DNA of 64,000 nt from Pseudomonas sp. FP1742 (lineage in GTDB: Bacteria; Pseudomonadota; Gammaproteobacteria; Pseudomonadales; Pseudomonadaceae). The position numbers were made by a program, and so were the translations under genes. Of this stretch, positions 9,399 to 18,136 are shown piece by piece (positions within the stretch are counted from its first letter, which is position 1; each line of letters starts with the position of its first letter). The stretch is taken from the NCBI RefSeq assembly GCF_030687145.1, contig NZ_CP117460.1, positions 3,906,001 through 3,970,000 of the forward strand, in the 5' to 3' direction. The notes beneath the pieces were generated by a model. That model saw nothing but the letters and a program-made list of their open reading frames with translations. It made no database searches and was not told the DNA's origin.

Positions 9399-9713
9399 AT
9401 GACCTCCGTAGCTGATGTCGTACAAGCAATGAAAGCCAAGTTCAACCCTGCCGCCGCTGCCGGTCTGGACCTGGTCTTCGGTTTCCGCATCGACGACACC
9501 AAGAACTTCTCGCTAGTCGTCAAAAACAGCACCTGCGAATTGCTGGAAGGCGAAAACCCGGACGCCCAGGTGACTCTGGTGATGGACAGCGAAACCCTGG
9601 AAGGCATCGTCGACGGTTCGACCGACGGCATGCAAGCGTTCATGGGCGGCAAACTGCGCGCTGAAGGCGACATGATGCTGGCCATGAAACTGTCGGAACT
9701 GTTCCCGGGCTAA
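9399..9713 (+). CDS. SCP2 sterol-binding-domain protein
   Basis: A 104-residue single-domain SCP2 protein. The fold is apparent from the alternating pattern VFGFRIDDTKNFSLVVK, PDAQVTLVMDSETLEGIVDG and MQAFMGGKLRAEGDMMLAMKL, the last being the conserved lipid-pocket end. It is cytoplasmic, with no signal peptide. The ribosome site AAGAAAGGA lies upstream of ATG 9399. The family binds lipids or acyl-CoA non-specifically; the bacterial role is unclear. A strong terminator follows. Confidence 0.85.
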   Translation: MTSVADVVQAMKAKFNPAAAAGLDLVFGFRIDDTKNFSLVVKNSTCELLEGENPDAQVTLVMDSETLEGIVDGSTDGMQAFMGGKLRAEGDMMLAMKLSELFPG

Positions 9714-9755
9714 GCACCTCGCTCCCGAGCTTCGGGAGCACGTCTGGCAGCAAGC

Positions 9756-9790
9756 GAATCCCGCCCCTCGTGGCGGGATTCGTCGTTTTT
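9756..9790 (+). terminator. Rho-independent terminator after the SCP2 gene
   Basis: GAATCCCGCC (9756-9765) pairs with GGCGGGATTC (9772-9781) and is followed by GTCGTTTTT. A second perfect hairpin (GCTCCCGA/TCGGGAGC, 9721-9739) lies just upstream. Confidence 0.85.
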
Positions 9791-9909
9791 CGCCCTCGGA
9801 AAACGGCTATCTGCGCGGATGCCGTCTATATTCCTTCTGGCCGCATGTGTCAGACATCGGCTGTTTGCCCTCGCTTCTTTTATGAAAGAACTGTGTGGAG
9901 AGCACTGCC

Positions 9910-11868
9910 ATGAGCCCACCCGAGGAGCCCAACGACTTCAGTCGCCGCCGTGTATTACAAGGCCTGTCGGCAGGCGCCATCGGTGCCTGGATCAGCCCGC
10001 TAACCGCAGGGAGCAAAACCATGCCTGAAACTCCAGCCGACCTGATCCTATACAACGGACGCCTGCACACCGTCGACCGCAAGAAACCCCAGGCCAGTGC
10101 CGTCGCGATCAAGGACGGGCATTTCGTAGTGGTCGGCAGCGATGCCCAGGCCATGGCCCTGCAAGGCCCCGGCACGCAAATCATTGACCTGCATGGACGC
10201 ACGGTAATTCCCGGCCTCAACGACTCTCACCTGCACTTGATCCGTGGCGGCCTCAATTACAACCTCGAACTGCGCTGGGAAGGCGTGCCATCCCTGGCCG
10301 ATGCCTTGCGCATGCTCAAGGATCAGGCCGATCGCACACCGACGCCGCAATGGGTGCGGGTGGTCGGTGGCTGGAACGAGTTCCAGTTTGCCGAAAAACG
10401 CATGCCGACCCTTGAAGAACTGAACAAGGCCGCGCCGGACACTCCGGTGTTCGTCCTGCACCTCTATGATCGCGCCCTGCTCAACCGTGCCGCGTTGAAA
10501 GTGGTCGGCTATACCCGCGACACGCCGAACCCACCAGGCGGCGAGATCCAGCGCGATGCCAATGGCGACCCCACCGGCATGCTGATCGCCCGCCCCAACG
10601 CGATGATCCTCTACTCGACCCTGGCCAAGGGGCCGAAGCTGCCACTGGAATATCAGGTCAATTCAACCCGCCAGTTCATGCGCGAACTCAATCGACTGGG
10701 CGTCACCAGCGCCATCGATGCCGGCGGCGGTTATCAGAACTACCCGGACGACTATCAAGTCATTCAGCAATTGGCCAAAGAACAACAGCTCACGGTACGC
10801 ATTGCCTACAACCTGTTCACCCAAAAGCCCAAGGAAGAACTGACCGACTTCAAGAACTGGACCAGCACCACTCATTACGGCCAGGGCGATGACTTCCTGC
10901 GGCACAACGGTGCCGGGGAAATGCTGGTGTTCTCGGCAGCGGATTTCGAAGACTTCCTCGAACCACGCCCCGACCTGCCGCAAACCATGGAGCAGGAGCT
11001 GGAACCGGTGGTGCGGCATCTGGTGGAGCAGCGCTGGCCCTTCCGTTTGCACGCCACCTACAACGAATCCATCAGCCGCATGCTCGACGTGTTCGAGAAG
11101 GTCAACCGGGATATTCCATTCAACGGTTTGCCATGGTTCTTCGATCACGCCGAAACCATCACCCCCCGGAACATCGAACGGGTCAAGGCCCTGGGCGGTG
11201 GCATCGCGATTCAGGACCGCATGGCGTTCCAGGGCGAATACTTCGTCGAGCGTTACGGCGCGAAGGCCGCCGAAGCGACACCGCCGATCGCGCGCATGCT
11301 CGCCGAAGGCGTGCCGGTGGGCGCCGGCACCGATGCCACGCGCGTCTCCAGCTACAACCCCTGGACCTCGCTGTACTGGCTGGTCAGCGGCCGCACCGTC
11401 GGCGGGCTGGAGCTGTACCCACAGGGCTTGAGCCGCGATACCGCACTGGAACTCTTTACCCACGGCAGCGCCTGGTTTTCCTCCGAACAAGGCAAGAAAG
11501 GCCAGATCAAGGTCGGGCAACTGGCGGACCTGATTGCGTTGTCGGCGGATTACTTTCACATCGAAGACGAAGCCATAAAGTGGATCGAATCGGTACTGAC
11601 CATTGTCGACGGCAAGATCGTCCACGGTAGCGTCGAGTTCGAAAAACTGGGGCCACCGCCAATCCCGGTGGTGCCTGAGTGGTCGCCCGTGGTGAATGTA
11701 CCGGGGCACTGGAAACCCCTGGCGCCAATGACCGCGCAAGCGCACCAGTGTGTGGGCGCTTGCGCGGTGCATGCCCACAGCCACGAACGGGCGCGGTTAT
11801 CGTCGGCGCCGGTCAGTGACTTCCAAGGGTTCTGGGGGGCGTTTGGGTGTTCGTGTTTCGCGTTCTGA
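9910..11868 (+). CDS. Tat-exported amidohydrolase (YtcJ/Amidohydro_3 type)
   Basis: 652 residues. It starts at ATG 9910 with GGAG nine bases upstream; GTG 9895 is a weaker alternative. The N-terminus carries a twin-arginine signal (SRRRVLQGLSAGAIGAW), so the folded enzyme is probably periplasmic. The metal-binding HxH is His107/His109 (DSHLHL). Later conserved pieces include FRLHATYNESI, FFDHAETI and AGTDATRVSSYNPW. The family hydrolyses C-N bonds with one or two metal ions; the substrate is unknown. It is transcribed alone. The C-terminal 50 residues, with a run of Cys/His, look unlike the core domain. A second, Sec-type member lies at 27833. Confidence 0.88.
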   Translation: MSPPEEPNDFSRRRVLQGLSAGAIGAWISPLTAGSKTMPETPADLILYNGRLHTVDRKKPQASAVAIKDGHFVVVGSDAQAMALQGPGTQIIDLHGRTVIPGLNDSHLHLIRGGLNYNLELRWEGVPSLADALRMLKDQADRTPTPQWVRVVGGWNEFQFAEKRMPTLEELNKAAPDTPVFVLHLYDRALLNRAALKVVGYTRDTPNPPGGEIQRDANGDPTGMLIARPNAMILYSTLAKGPKLPLEYQVNSTRQFMRELNRLGVTSAIDAGGGYQNYPDDYQVIQQLAKEQQLTVRIAYNLFTQKPKEELTDFKNWTSTTHYGQGDDFLRHNGAGEMLVFSAADFEDFLEPRPDLPQTMEQELEPVVRHLVEQRWPFRLHATYNESISRMLDVFEKVNRDIPFNGLPWFFDHAETITPRNIERVKALGGGIAIQDRMAFQGEYFVERYGAKAAEATPPIARMLAEGVPVGAGTDATRVSSYNPWTSLYWLVSGRTVGGLELYPQGLSRDTALELFTHGSAWFSSEQGKKGQIKVGQLADLIALSADYFHIEDEAIKWIESVLTIVDGKIVHGSVEFEKLGPPPIPVVPEWSPVVNVPGHWKPLAPMTAQAHQCVGACAVHAHSHERARLSSAPVSDFQGFWGAFGCSCFAF

Positions 11869-12058
11869 ACGAAATATCTCCAAACACCATCCCACCTGAA
11901 ATCCGCCTTGTCCCTGCAGCTCCGAAACACCCACTGACACAAGCTTGATCTCGATCACTTGTTCGCCACCGCACACTCTTTACTATCGCGCTTCCATCGA
12001 AGGCCAAGGACGGCTCATTGGGAGCCTGCGGCCGATCATTCTCAAGGAAGAGTCAATC

Positions 12059-13777
12059 ATGCGGTCATTGAAAATCATTCTGCTGGCATCGGCATTCAAC
12101 GGCCTGACCCAGCGGGCCTGGCTGGATTTGCGTCAGGCCGGTCACTCGCCCAGCGTGGTGCTGTTCACCGATGAAGACGCGGTGTGCGAGCAGATCGAAC
12201 ACGCCGGCGCCGACCTGGTGATCTGCCCGTTTCTCAAGGACCGGGTACCGCAGCAACTGTGGAGCAACCTCAAGCGCCCTGTGGTGATCATTCATCCGGG
12301 CATTGTCGGCGACCGTGGCGCCAGTGCGCTGGACTGGGCGATCACCCGAGAGCTCAGCCGCTGGGGTGTGACTGCGTTGCAAGCGGTGGAGGAAATGGAT
12401 GCCGGACCGGTCTGGGCCACCTGTGAATTCAACCTGCCCCAGGGTCTGCGCAAATCCGAGTTGTACAACGGGCGCGTCAGCGACGCGGCGATCGCCTGCA
12501 TCCGCGAAGTCGTAGAAAAGTTTATCGACGGTTTCGAGCCAGTGCCTTTGGACTACAGCCAACGCCATGTGATTGGCCGCTTGCAGCCGAACATGAAGCA
12601 AGCCGACCGTTCCTTCAGCTGGCACGACAGCTCACACTTCATCAAACGCTACATCGATGCCGCCGACGGCCAACCCGGTGTATTGGCCAGTCTGGCCGGC
12701 GGTCAGTACTATCTGTATGACGCTCATCTGGATTCGCGCAGCGGCACGCCGGGGCAGATTCTCGCGGTGCACGACGATGCGGTACTGGTGGCGACCGGTG
12801 ATCACAGCCTGTGGATCGGTTCGCTGCGACGCAAACCCCAGCCCGGCGAAGAAACCTTCAAACGTCCGGCTCGGCATGTGCTCGCCGAACAGCTGACACA
12901 GGTGCCAACGCTGGATTGGTCGATCGTCTCTCAGCCTTTTAATACCGAAGGCTATCAACCGATCCGCTATCGCGAGTCGGGGCATGTCGGCGAGCTGACC
13001 TTCGAGTTTTACAATGGCGCCATGAGCACCGAACAGTGCCAGCGACTGGTGGAGGCTCTGCGCTGGGCCAAGTCCCGGGACACCCAAGTGCTGTTGATCA
13101 AGGGTGGACGCGGCAGTTTCTCCAACGGCGTGCACCTCAATGTGATTCAAGCCGCAGCGGTTCCGGGACTCGAAGCCTGGGCCAATATTCAGGCGATTGA
13201 CGACGTCTGCCAGGAATTGCTCAGCGCCCGGCAACTGGTGGTCAGTGGCCTGACCGGCAATGCCGGGGCCGGCGGCGTGATGCTGGCGCTGGCTGCCGAC
13301 ATCGTCTTCGCCCGCTCCGACATCGTGCTCAACCCCCATTACAAGACCATGGGCCTGTACGGCTCCGAATACTGGACCTACAGCCTGCCCCGCGCCGTCG
13401 GCCCGGCAATGGCGGAAAAACTCACTGAAGACTGCCTGCCGATCAGCGCCCTCCAGGCCTTGCAATTGGGCATGGTCCAGGAAATCGGTCCGCGCTGCCC
13501 GGATGAGTTTGGTCTTTGGTTGTTGCAGCGGGCCAATGGTGCGTTGAGTGATCCGGCGTACCAAGCGATACGTGAGCGCAAAAGCCAGCTCGATCCTCAA
13601 CTGATGCAGCACTGCCGCAATGCCGAGCTGGAAGAAATGCATCAGGACATGGTGCAGAACCGCAAACAATTCGCCGAGAAGTGCAGAAATTTTGTGTTCA
13701 AGCGCAAAGCGTGTGGCACGCCGCAGCGGTTGGTGGCCGATTGGGCGGTTGTTCGGGATGTTGAATTAGCCGATTGA
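12059..13777 (+). CDS. HypX-like formyltransferase / enoyl-CoA hydratase fusion (orphan hydrogenase-maturation homologue)
   Basis: 572 residues starting at ATG 12059, with AAGGAAGAG upstream. The N-terminal half (1 to about 270) is a formyl-tetrahydrofolate-binding fold with the signature IIHPGIVGDRGASALDWAI; His79 matches the catalytic His. The C-terminal half (about 300-520) is crotonase-like (LIKGGRGSFSNGVHLNVI, GLTGNAGAGGVMLALAADIV). This two-domain plan is that of HypX/HoxX, which takes a formyl group to make carbon monoxide as a ligand for oxygen-tolerant NiFe hydrogenases. No hydrogenase gene is in the window. The role here is therefore open: CO or formyl-CoA chemistry for something else, or a remnant. 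It appears intact and singly transcribed. Confidence 0.8.
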   Translation: MRSLKIILLASAFNGLTQRAWLDLRQAGHSPSVVLFTDEDAVCEQIEHAGADLVICPFLKDRVPQQLWSNLKRPVVIIHPGIVGDRGASALDWAITRELSRWGVTALQAVEEMDAGPVWATCEFNLPQGLRKSELYNGRVSDAAIACIREVVEKFIDGFEPVPLDYSQRHVIGRLQPNMKQADRSFSWHDSSHFIKRYIDAADGQPGVLASLAGGQYYLYDAHLDSRSGTPGQILAVHDDAVLVATGDHSLWIGSLRRKPQPGEETFKRPARHVLAEQLTQVPTLDWSIVSQPFNTEGYQPIRYRESGHVGELTFEFYNGAMSTEQCQRLVEALRWAKSRDTQVLLIKGGRGSFSNGVHLNVIQAAAVPGLEAWANIQAIDDVCQELLSARQLVVSGLTGNAGAGGVMLALAADIVFARSDIVLNPHYKTMGLYGSEYWTYSLPRAVGPAMAEKLTEDCLPISALQALQLGMVQEIGPRCPDEFGLWLLQRANGALSDPAYQAIRERKSQLDPQLMQHCRNAELEEMHQDMVQNRKQFAEKCRNFVFKRKACGTPQRLVADWAVVRDVELAD

Positions 13778-13799
13778 TTTGCGGTGTCTGACAGGGCCT

Positions 13800-13894
13800 C
13801 TTCGCGAGCAAGCCCGCTCCCACATTGGATTGGTGTCGGACAAGGATATTTGTCACACCGTAGATCGAATGTGGGAGCGGGCTTGCTCGCGAAG
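13800..13894. repeat. REP doublet (REPIN) in inverted orientation
   Basis: Two copies of a 27-bp REP-type sequence face each other: 13800-13826 (containing GCGAGCAAGCCCGCTCCCAC) and its reverse complement at 13868-13894, separated by 41 bp. They lie in the gap between the HypX-like gene and the LysR gene. Such doublets are abundant in P. fluorescens-group genomes. Confidence 0.85.
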
Positions 13895-13963
13895 AACGAT
13901 AACGCGGTATCGGAAGGCCATGGCTGCTCTTACAATGCCCGCATCTCCCACATCGGCCTGCCC

Positions 13964-14827
13964 ATGGACATCGACCTCGCCCGCACCTTTCTGGAAATCG
14001 TCCGTCACGGCAGCCTGGCCGCGGCGGCTGAAAAGCTGCACGTTACCCAGACCGCGATCACCGCCCGGGTGCAGAAGCTCGAAAGTCAGTTGGGCAGCAC
14101 GCTGTTCGTGCGCAACCGCGCCGGTGCGCGCCTGACGCCGAACGGTGAGGCCTTTGTGGTTTACGCCAATCAACTGGTGCAGACCTGGGAAGCGGCGCGC
14201 CGGGACTTGCCGCTGCCCGAGGGTTACCGCGATGTGTTGCACATTGGCGGCGAAGTCAGCCTGTGCAACCCGTTGATGCTCAGTTGGGCCGGCGAGCTGC
14301 GCGAGAAAATCCCCAGCCATGCCCTGCGCATGGAAATCCGCGACGGCGAAAACCTGCTGCGCCAACTGGAACTGGGGGTGCTGGATGCGGCGCTGGTCTA
14401 TCAGCCGGAGTACTGGCCGCGCCTGCAAGTCGAGCAAGTGCTGGAAGAAAAGCTGATCCTGGTACGCCTGGCCGGACGGCCCGATCCTTACGTGTACATC
14501 GACTGGGGCCCGGACTTCCGTCGTCAGCACGATGCCGCGCTGCCGGAAAAAGCCAAGGCGGCCTTGAGTTTCAATCTCGGCCCGCTGGCCTTGCAGTACA
14601 TCCTGGAAAACGGCGGCAGCGGCTATTTCCGTACCCGCGTGGTCAATAGCTACCTGGAAAGCGGCTTGCTGGAGCAAGTGCCCAAAGCCCCGGAGTTCAG
14701 CTATCCGACCTACCTGGTTTACTCCCGAGACCGCGACTCGGCGACCCTGCAACAGGCGTTCGACCTGCTGCGTGAAGTGATCAAGACCGATGACGACTGG
14801 TCCCAGCGCTGGAACCCGTTGACCTGA
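13964..14827 (+). CDS. LysR-family transcriptional regulator
   Basis: 287 residues from ATG 13964 (MDIDLARTFLEIVRHGSLAAAA). The open frame continues upstream through a REP doublet, but that part is not protein-like. The N-terminal winged helix covers residues 1-60 (AAAEKLHVTQTAITARVQKLE), followed by the linker helix and a periplasmic-binding-like effector domain (VLHIGGEVSLCNPLM, GVLDAALVYQPEYW). It probably activates a nearby or divergent gene, but both neighbours run in the same direction, so the target is not evident. The inducer is unknown. Confidence 0.88.
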   Translation: MDIDLARTFLEIVRHGSLAAAAEKLHVTQTAITARVQKLESQLGSTLFVRNRAGARLTPNGEAFVVYANQLVQTWEAARRDLPLPEGYRDVLHIGGEVSLCNPLMLSWAGELREKIPSHALRMEIRDGENLLRQLELGVLDAALVYQPEYWPRLQVEQVLEEKLILVRLAGRPDPYVYIDWGPDFRRQHDAALPEKAKAALSFNLGPLALQYILENGGSGYFRTRVVNSYLESGLLEQVPKAPEFSYPTYLVYSRDRDSATLQQAFDLLREVIKTDDDWSQRWNPLT

Positions 14828-14940
14828 CGCTAAACAGACGCCCTGCACCGGAGCATGGCATTTGTGTCCTCAAGTTCAGCCCGCCTGTGCGGCGGGATCG
14901 ACTAATCTGCTGGTTATAACGATAACCACAGGTGACCTCA

Positions 14941-16086
14941 GTGAGGCAGACCACCGAAGCGTTCCGCGCGCGCTACCGTGCCGACATTCATCCGCTCTAC
15001 AACCCTTGGTTGCACGGCGCCTTTGTGTTGCTGTTCGGGTTGCTGGCCATCGGCGGATTCTGGCGCACGGTGCATCAGGTGCAACCGCTGGAATGGATGG
15101 CGGTGCCGCTGACCCTGTTGTTTTTCAACTTCGGCGTGTACGTCGTGCATCGGCATCTGGGGCATCATAAAAAGCGCCTGGCGCGGATGTTCTATGACCG
15201 TCACACCGGTGACCATCACAGCTTTTTCACCCCCGGCCACATGACCTACGACAGCGCCCGCGACTGGCGGGTGATTCTGTTTCCGGCCTGGCTGATCGTG
15301 TTGCACACCCTCGTCATCACGGGGCCTGCCTGGTGGTTGCTGGCTCAGCTCAATAGCAACGTCGCGGGGCTGTTTGGCGGCTGCATGGTGCTCGGTTACC
15401 TGACCTACGAGGTGTTCCATGCCTGCGAACATCTACCGCCCGGCAACCCGGTGACGCGTTTGCCGTGGATCCGCCAGATGCGCCGTCTGCATGAGCTACA
15501 TCACCGTCGTGAGCTGATGCAGGAGCGCAATTTCAATATCGTGTTGCCCCTGATGGACTACCTGTTCGGCACCCTCTACTGGGAACCGGAGCAAGCGCCC
15601 CCGCACCTGACGAGCACGTCCATGACCCGTATGCAGCATGTGATCGACATCGCTGGAAACCCAGTGGCTGTGCTCGCCTACGCCAGCACCGCGACCCATT
15701 GGCCGCAGTGGCATCTGTCCTCCCTCAAGGTCGACGGTCAGAGCGGTCCTTTGTATGCCGGAGCGCGGTTCGAGGAAGATATTCGGGCCGGCGGGCGTGA
15801 GGGGCATTTGAGCTGGGAGGTCGACGAATACCTGCCCGGTCGCCGCTGGAGCGCTCGGGCCCGGGGCGATCATGGTCTGTCGTTGGTGGTGACTTACGAG
15901 TGCGAGGCTGCGGGCGATGGCACGCGGTTTGTCCGGACCCTGGAGTATGGCTTCAGCAGCCCGGCCATGCGCATCGCCAATCGACTGTTGTTCAAGCGGC
16001 GCATCGAACATGAATCGGCGGAGTCGATGCTGGCGTTACAAGAAATGGCGCAAAAACATCTGGCCCCGGCAGGAATCGGCGCATGA
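14941..16086 (+). CDS. Fatty-acid hydroxylase/sterol desaturase fused to an SRPBCC domain
   Basis: 381 residues. I prefer GTG 14941, which has AGGTGA five bases upstream, over GTG 14932. Residues about 20-210 form the membrane di-iron hydroxylase. Helices include GAFVLLFGLLAIGGFW, and His clusters are HRHLGHH, DRHTGDHH, HACEH and LHELHHRR. Residues about 225-375 look like an SRPBCC/polyketide-cyclase lipid-binding fold (MQHVIDIAGNPVAVLAYAS, HLSWEVDEYLPGRRWSA). The pairing suggests that the soluble domain presents or receives a hydrophobic substrate. Its end overlaps the next gene by ATGA, so the two are coupled. The substrate is unknown. Confidence 0.75.
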   Translation: MRQTTEAFRARYRADIHPLYNPWLHGAFVLLFGLLAIGGFWRTVHQVQPLEWMAVPLTLLFFNFGVYVVHRHLGHHKKRLARMFYDRHTGDHHSFFTPGHMTYDSARDWRVILFPAWLIVLHTLVITGPAWWLLAQLNSNVAGLFGGCMVLGYLTYEVFHACEHLPPGNPVTRLPWIRQMRRLHELHHRRELMQERNFNIVLPLMDYLFGTLYWEPEQAPPHLTSTSMTRMQHVIDIAGNPVAVLAYASTATHWPQWHLSSLKVDGQSGPLYAGARFEEDIRAGGREGHLSWEVDEYLPGRRWSARARGDHGLSLVVTYECEAAGDGTRFVRTLEYGFSSPAMRIANRLLFKRRIEHESAESMLALQEMAQKHLAPAGIGA

Positions 16087-17174
16087 AAAGAGTCCTCAAG
16101 TTTCGGCATGTATTGTTGCTGCTGATCATTGTGATTGGCGCCTTGCTGTTGTTATTGCCGACCAAGGTTCAACCGGTGGCCTGGACACCGCCACTGGCGC
16201 CCTCCCTCGTCGAGGGTATCTACGCCGATAATCAACGACTCAAAGGCGTGGAACGTGTCGGCCCCGCTGACATCGACGGCCCGGAGGCGTTGCTGCTGGA
16301 GGAAAACGTCCTCATCACCGGTTTGCATGACGGGCGGTTGATTCGCACCAGCCTCGACGGCAAAACCACCCAGGTGCTGGCCGATACCGGCGGCAGGCCG
16401 TTGGGCCTGGCGCGGCATCCCAATGGTTTGCTGGTAGTCGCCGACGGCATCAAGGGTTTGCTGTCGCTCGACGCTCAGGGCCGGTTGATTGCATTGACCA
16501 CCACGGCCAACAACGTGCCCTTCGGCTTTACCGATGACGTGGCCATCGACAAGTCCGGGCATTACGCCTATTTCAGCGATGCTTCCAGCCGTTGGGGTTA
16601 TGGCAAGGATGGCGAGGCGATCATCGAGCACGGCGGCGATGGCCGTTTGCTGCGTTATGACTTCCAGACCGGCAAGACGGCGGTCCTGCTGGACAAACTG
16701 GAATTCGCCAACGGCGTGACCCTGGGGCCTGACGACGCGTTTGTACTGGTCAATGAAACCGGCGCCTATCGCATCAGCCGCTATTGGCTGACCGGGCCGA
16801 AAGCCGGCACCCACGACCTGTTCATCGACAATTTGCCGGGGCTGCCGGACAACCTGGCATTCAATGGCCGCGACCGCTTCTGGGTGGCGCTGTATGCGCC
16901 GCGCAATGCACTGCTCGACACCACGGCCCCCTACCCCCTGGTACGCAAGATGATCGCACGTGCCCTGACCGTGCTGCCCAAACCGGTGGAGAAACGCGCC
17001 TTTGCCCTCGGCCTGGATCTTGACGGTAAAGTGATTGCCAATCTGCAGGACGCCAGCAGCGGCAACTACTCACCCATCACTACCGTGCGCGAGTATGGGG
17101 ATTGGCTGTATCTGGGTTCGCTGAAAGCGCGGCACATGGCGCGATTGCCGTTGAGTACGGCATTGCAGCTATAA
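16083..17174 (+). CDS. SMP-30 / strictosidine-synthase-like beta-propeller protein, membrane-anchored
   Basis: 363 residues, overlapping the upstream hydroxylase gene by four bases. A single N-terminal anchor (HVLLLLIIVIGALLLLLP, residues 9-26) places the rest in the periplasm. The propeller shows repeated strand motifs (GLHDGRLIRTSLDGKT, RPLGLARHPNGLLVVAD, GFTDDVAIDKSGHYAYFSDAS, LEFANGVTLGPDDAFVLVNE, GLPDNLAFNGRDRFWVALYAPRN split across two blades). Relatives hydrolyse lactones or act on strictosidine-like amines and need Ca or another divalent ion. Coupling to a hydroxylase suggests that they act in sequence on one lipid or lactone. Confidence 0.8.
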   Translation: MKRVLKFRHVLLLLIIVIGALLLLLPTKVQPVAWTPPLAPSLVEGIYADNQRLKGVERVGPADIDGPEALLLEENVLITGLHDGRLIRTSLDGKTTQVLADTGGRPLGLARHPNGLLVVADGIKGLLSLDAQGRLIALTTTANNVPFGFTDDVAIDKSGHYAYFSDASSRWGYGKDGEAIIEHGGDGRLLRYDFQTGKTAVLLDKLEFANGVTLGPDDAFVLVNETGAYRISRYWLTGPKAGTHDLFIDNLPGLPDNLAFNGRDRFWVALYAPRNALLDTTAPYPLVRKMIARALTVLPKPVEKRAFALGLDLDGKVIANLQDASSGNYSPITTVREYGDWLYLGSLKARHMARLPLSTALQL

Positions 17175-17186
17175 CGGTGATCACAT

Positions 17187-17278
17187 TGTGGGAGCGGGCT
17201 TGCTCGCGAAAGCGGTGTGTCAGGCAACATCAATGTTGACTGTGCCATCGCCTTCGCGAGCAAGCCCGCTCCCACATT
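17187..17278. repeat. REP doublet (REPIN) in inverted orientation
   Basis: The same REP core as at 13800 occurs as GTGGGAGCGGGCTTGCTCGC (17187-17210) and its reverse complement (17253-17276), 42 bp apart. It sits in the gap after the SMP-30-like gene and may act as a transcript-end structure. Confidence 0.85.
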
Positions 17279-17325
17279 GGATTGTGGTTGCCCGGGCGAT
17301 TTGCAATCACTCCGGATCCTTGTCG

Positions 17326-17565
17326 TCATCGCGCACTGTTATCGGTCTCTTCGCGCACTCGCTTCGGGTCGATATCAGTGACGTCATCCTGCTTCAGGGG
17401 CGTTACGTCCTCATCGTCCGGCAATTCATCAATGCCCGGTTCATCCTCGGGGTTGACGGTGGTGCGCCCCGGGCTCAAGGGTTCGGGATGGGTCGGGATC
17501 GGGTCGTAGCCACCCTGTTCTTCGCTGGGGTACTTTTCTTTATGGGGAAAGGCTGGGTGGGGCAT
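17326..17565 (-). CDS. Small acidic, Pro-rich hypothetical protein
   Basis: 79 residues from ATG 17565, with GAGGTG seven bases upstream. The protein is hydrophilic and acidic with many Pro and Asp (EDEPGIDELPDDEDVTPL). It has no signal, membrane helix or Cys and is likely disordered. It resembles the small unannotated proteins found beside stress genes in Pseudomonas. No function can be assigned. Confidence 0.55.
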   Translation of the reverse strand: MPHPAFPHKEKYPSEEQGGYDPIPTHPEPLSPGRTTVNPEDEPGIDELPDDEDVTPLKQDDVTDIDPKRVREETDNSAR

Positions 17566-17675
17566 GGGGCACCTCGCATGGAGCCGTTACGTCAGACTCT
17601 GATCATTCGAGGTGCCGGTATTGATCCCCGTTCCAATTTTTCAGTCACCGGTCATCGGTGATGCTGCATAGCGTC

Positions 17676-17918
17676 TCAGGACGGCGTCTTAAGTCGCTCA
17701 ACGATCTTCTTCTTGACCTGCACACGCTTCTCCTTGAGCTTCTTCAGTGCTTCATCGCTGGGCGCATCCGATTGTGCGGACTCGGCCTTCAACACCTCTG
17801 CGTCCGTCTGGGAGTACTTGTTGAGCAGTGAATCCAGTAACGGATCCTTGGTGCGTTTTTGCTGGATCTCTTCCTTCGTGCAGCGCAAGTCCTGATAAAG
17901 GTCATGGGTCACCGGCAT
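17676..17918 (-). CDS. Small coiled-coil protein, DUF465/YdcH-like
   Basis: 80 residues, starting at ATG 17918 with a strong GGAGGTG site; the frame's upstream extension is not protein-like. It is highly charged and helical. Two helices are predicted (DLYQDLRCTKEEIQQ and SDEALKKLKEKRVQVKKKIVERL), with Lys/Glu heptads typical of DUF465 proteins. It is cytoplasmic, and its function is unknown. It is divergent from the DUF4142 gene at 18137. Confidence 0.65.
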   Translation of the reverse strand: MPVTHDLYQDLRCTKEEIQQKRTKDPLLDSLLNKYSQTDAEVLKAESAQSDAPSDEALKKLKEKRVQVKKKIVERLKTPS

Positions 17919-18136
17919 GGAACACCTCCGTTTGTTAATCGGTGGCAAACGTGATCGATGGCGTTCGCCAATTATCAGAATGGCCTCGCTTACCCGGTTC
18001 TGTCGACCGTCTATCAGACCAGCGGTGCCCGTTCGTCGTCCTGTCGCAAACGCGATAAAACCTTTGCCCAAGCGCCCGCCTCCATTGAATAACGATCATC
18101 TGGATCGCCCGTAAAAACCTGAGTGGAGAATGATCA

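Noticed and set aside
13800..17278. Repeats considered as a CRISPR array
   Set aside because: Only inverted pairs, no regular direct repeats or spacers; they are REP doublets.
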